From: an uncultured Blautia sp.
GTDB lineage: Bacteria > Bacillota > Clostridia > Lachnospirales > Lachnospiraceae
Direction: 5' to 3'
Assembly (NCBI GenBank): GCA_900551075.1
Contig: URVB01000005.1
Span: 62,001-126,000, forward strand
DNA length: 64,000 bases
Shown here: piece by piece, positions 62,598-64,000 of the stretch
Numbering within the stretch: position 1 is the stretch's first letter
How the letters are laid out: every line of letters begins with the position of its first letter
The notes under the pieces: generated by a model
The model's database searches: none
The model's input: the letters and a program-made list of their open reading frames with translations, nothing else
Told to the model about the DNA's origin: nothing
Program-made: the position numbers and the translations under genes

Positions 62598-63767
62598 ATG
62601 CAGAATGAACTGATGCAGAAATTTATTGAGACTTATGGTGAGGGCGGCGATATCAGAAGCTATTTTGCACCTGGAAGAGTAAATCTGATCGGAGAACATA
62701 CAGATTATAATGGCGGACATGTTTTTCCCTGCGCATTAACACTTGGTACATATGGATTTGCCCGCAAGAGAGCGGATAACAGGCTGCGTTTTTACTCTGT
62801 GAACTTTTCTAAGCTGGGAGTGATGGAATCTTCCCTGGAGGATTTGGTTCCGTCTGACGAGGCGGGATGGACAAACTATCCGAAGGGTGTGATGTGGGCC
62901 TTTGAGAAGAGAGGATATAAACTGCCGTTTGGAATTGATTTTTTGATTTATGGAAATATCCCGAATGGTTCCGGTTTATCTTCCTCCGCATCCTTGGAAG
63001 TGCTGACAGGATTGATGCTGAAGGATATGTTTGAGATTGAAGAACTGACGATGCAGGATCTGGCATTGATCGGACAGTATTCCGAAAATAATTTTAATGG
63101 AATGAACTGTGGGATCATGGACCAGTTTGCAAGTGCGATGGGTAAACAGGACTGTGCGATTTTCCTGGATACCGGTACATTGGAATTTGAATATGCACCG
63201 GTGAAGCTGCCGGATGCCAAGATCGTTATCACAAACAGCAAGGTAAAGCACAGCCTTGTGGGCTCTGCTTATAATGACAGAAGAAATGAATGTGAAGCTG
63301 CACTGAAGGAGCTCCGGACAGTGGTGGATATCAAAACCCTGGGCGACCTGACAGAGGAAGAATTCGAAGCCCATAAGGCTGCAATTCAGAGTCCTGTATG
63401 CCAAAGGCGTGCAAAACATGCGGTATATGAGAATCAGAGAGCGGTAAAGGCAGTGAATGCACTGAAGGCTGACGATGTGGAAGGCTTCGGAAAGCTGATG
63501 AATGCTTCTCATGTTTCTCTGAGAGATGATTATGAAGTTTCCTGTGAGGAAATTGATATTCTGGTGGATCTGGCATGGAAGATTCCGGGCGTGGTCGGCT
63601 CCCGTATTACCGGAGGCGGTTTCGGCGGATGCACGGTAAGTATTGTTAAGAATGATGCGGTTGATACCTTTATTGAAACCATTGGCAAACAATATAAAGA
63701 AAAAGTTGGTCACGAGGCAGAATTCTATGTAGTAGCCATCGGAGATGGCGCGCACAGGCTGGCATAA
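62598..63767 (+). CDS. galK: Galactokinase
   Basis: 389 residues. GHMP kinase with the galactokinase signature GRVNLIGEHTDYNGG, the ATP loop PNGSGLSSSASLE, and the GGGFGGCTVSI motif 3. Phosphorylates galactose to Gal-1-P in the Leloir pathway. AAAGGAGGAATAAAA precedes the ATG. galT follows 29 bases later, so galKT form an operon. Confidence 0.96.
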   Translation: MQNELMQKFIETYGEGGDIRSYFAPGRVNLIGEHTDYNGGHVFPCALTLGTYGFARKRADNRLRFYSVNFSKLGVMESSLEDLVPSDEAGWTNYPKGVMWAFEKRGYKLPFGIDFLIYGNIPNGSGLSSSASLEVLTGLMLKDMFEIEELTMQDLALIGQYSENNFNGMNCGIMDQFASAMGKQDCAIFLDTGTLEFEYAPVKLPDAKIVITNSKVKHSLVGSAYNDRRNECEAALKELRTVVDIKTLGDLTEEEFEAHKAAIQSPVCQRRAKHAVYENQRAVKAVNALKADDVEGFGKLMNASHVSLRDDYEVSCEEIDILVDLAWKIPGVVGSRITGGGFGGCTVSIVKNDAVDTFIETIGKQYKEKVGHEAEFYVVAIGDGAHRLA

Positions 63768-63796
63768 AGTGATTGGTTCGGACAGGGGGATTGGAC

Positions 63797-64000
63797 ATGT
63801 TAAGCAAAAACATCAGAAAACTGGTACAGTACGGAATTGAGACAGGACTGACACCTGCATGTGAAAAGAATTATACCATTAATCTTCTGTTGGATGTATT
63901 TAAGGAAGATGAATATACGGAACCGGAAGAAGAATTTGCGGAGATTGATCTGGAAGAGGTTCTCGGTGAGCTTTTGGATGAAGCAGTGAAACGCGGGCTG
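63797..64000 (+). CDS. galT: UDP-glucose--hexose-1-phosphate uridylyltransferase, class II (5' part)
   Basis: The first 68 codons are in the window; the rest is cut off. The opening (MLSKNIRKLVQYGIETGL, then an acidic helix) is that of the Firmicutes class II GalT, which lacks the zinc site of the E. coli enzyme. AGGGGGATT lies upstream of ATG 63797. Converts Gal-1-P and UDP-glucose to UDP-galactose and Glc-1-P. Confidence 0.88.
   Translation, partial: MLSKNIRKLVQYGIETGLTPACEKNYTINLLLDVFKEDEYTEPEEEFAEIDLEEVLGELLDEAVKRGL

Noticed and set aside
1..64000. CRISPR arrays, tRNA and rRNA genes
   Set aside because: No regularly spaced repeats, cloverleaf-like segments or rRNA-like conserved stretches were seen on reading either strand.

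Overview
The window looks like the chromosome of a gut Lachnospiraceae (Clostridia, Bacillota). Supporting evidence: strong AGGAGG-type ribosome binding sites with frequent TTG/GTG starts, overlapping ATGA gene junctions, AgrC/AgrA-type signalling, a Tn916-like conjugative-element fragment, a sialic-acid/GlcNAc operon, and a lacZ-galK-galT galactose route. No rRNA, tRNA or CRISPR was seen. By eye, the first two thirds (about 3.3-37 kb) is AT-richer and accessory in character; 38-64 kb is a more even, core-like stretch.

Layout. (1) 1-2.4 kb: right edge of an integrative conjugative element (ICE), ending in a transglycosylase/CHAP cell-wall hydrolase. (2) 2.4-11.8 kb: a LysR-controlled redox island with three aldo/keto reductases, four flavodoxin/FMN-reductase-like proteins, a hexapeptide acetyltransferase and an iron alcohol dehydrogenase. 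One aldo/keto reductase and one flavodoxin carry lipoprotein signals. The island ends with a pyrophosphatase homologue that has lost its catalytic aspartates. (3) 11.8-20.2 kb: LytTR response regulator and GHKL kinase, then a domain-permuted GH3 enzyme anchored in the membrane at both ends, a second GH3 enzyme, and a GtrA-like membrane protein. (4) 20.2-26 kb: a class B PBP and RodA-type SEDS pair with a cysteine-rich membrane protein. (5) 26-30.7 kb: small XRE regulators with clear operators, a sigma-region-4 protein and a DinG/XPD-type helicase, mobile-element-like in character. (6) 30.8-35.7 kb: three tandem tyrosine recombinases plus a DUF6262/TnpC-like gene, i.e. a Tn554/RIT-type element with candidate inverted ends. 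(7) 35.8-37.5 kb: another flavodoxin and a degenerate sigma54-activator-like regulator. (8) 37.5-44.3 kb: CorA, TetR/MFS efflux pair, MgtE with a suggestive leader, an XRE-TPR regulator, and a tandem Ogt/Atl alkyl-DNA pair. (9) 44.3-56 kb: AraC/LacZ divergent pair, then nagB divergent from nanE-nanA-SSS transporter-yhcH-ROK kinase-rpiR-nagA. (10) 56-64 kb: WYL-regulator pseudogene, YccF, TSCPD protein, MTA/SAH nucleosidase, methyltransferase, a large exported protein, galK and the start of galT.

Working together: lacZ, galK and galT would release and phosphorylate galactose. The nan/nag operon would take up Neu5Ac and convert it through ManNAc, ManNAc-6-P and GlcNAc-6-P to fructose-6-P. The redox island resembles aldehyde-detoxification clusters of the YqhD/DkgA type, but its exported members and pseudoenzyme make it the least explained part of the window.
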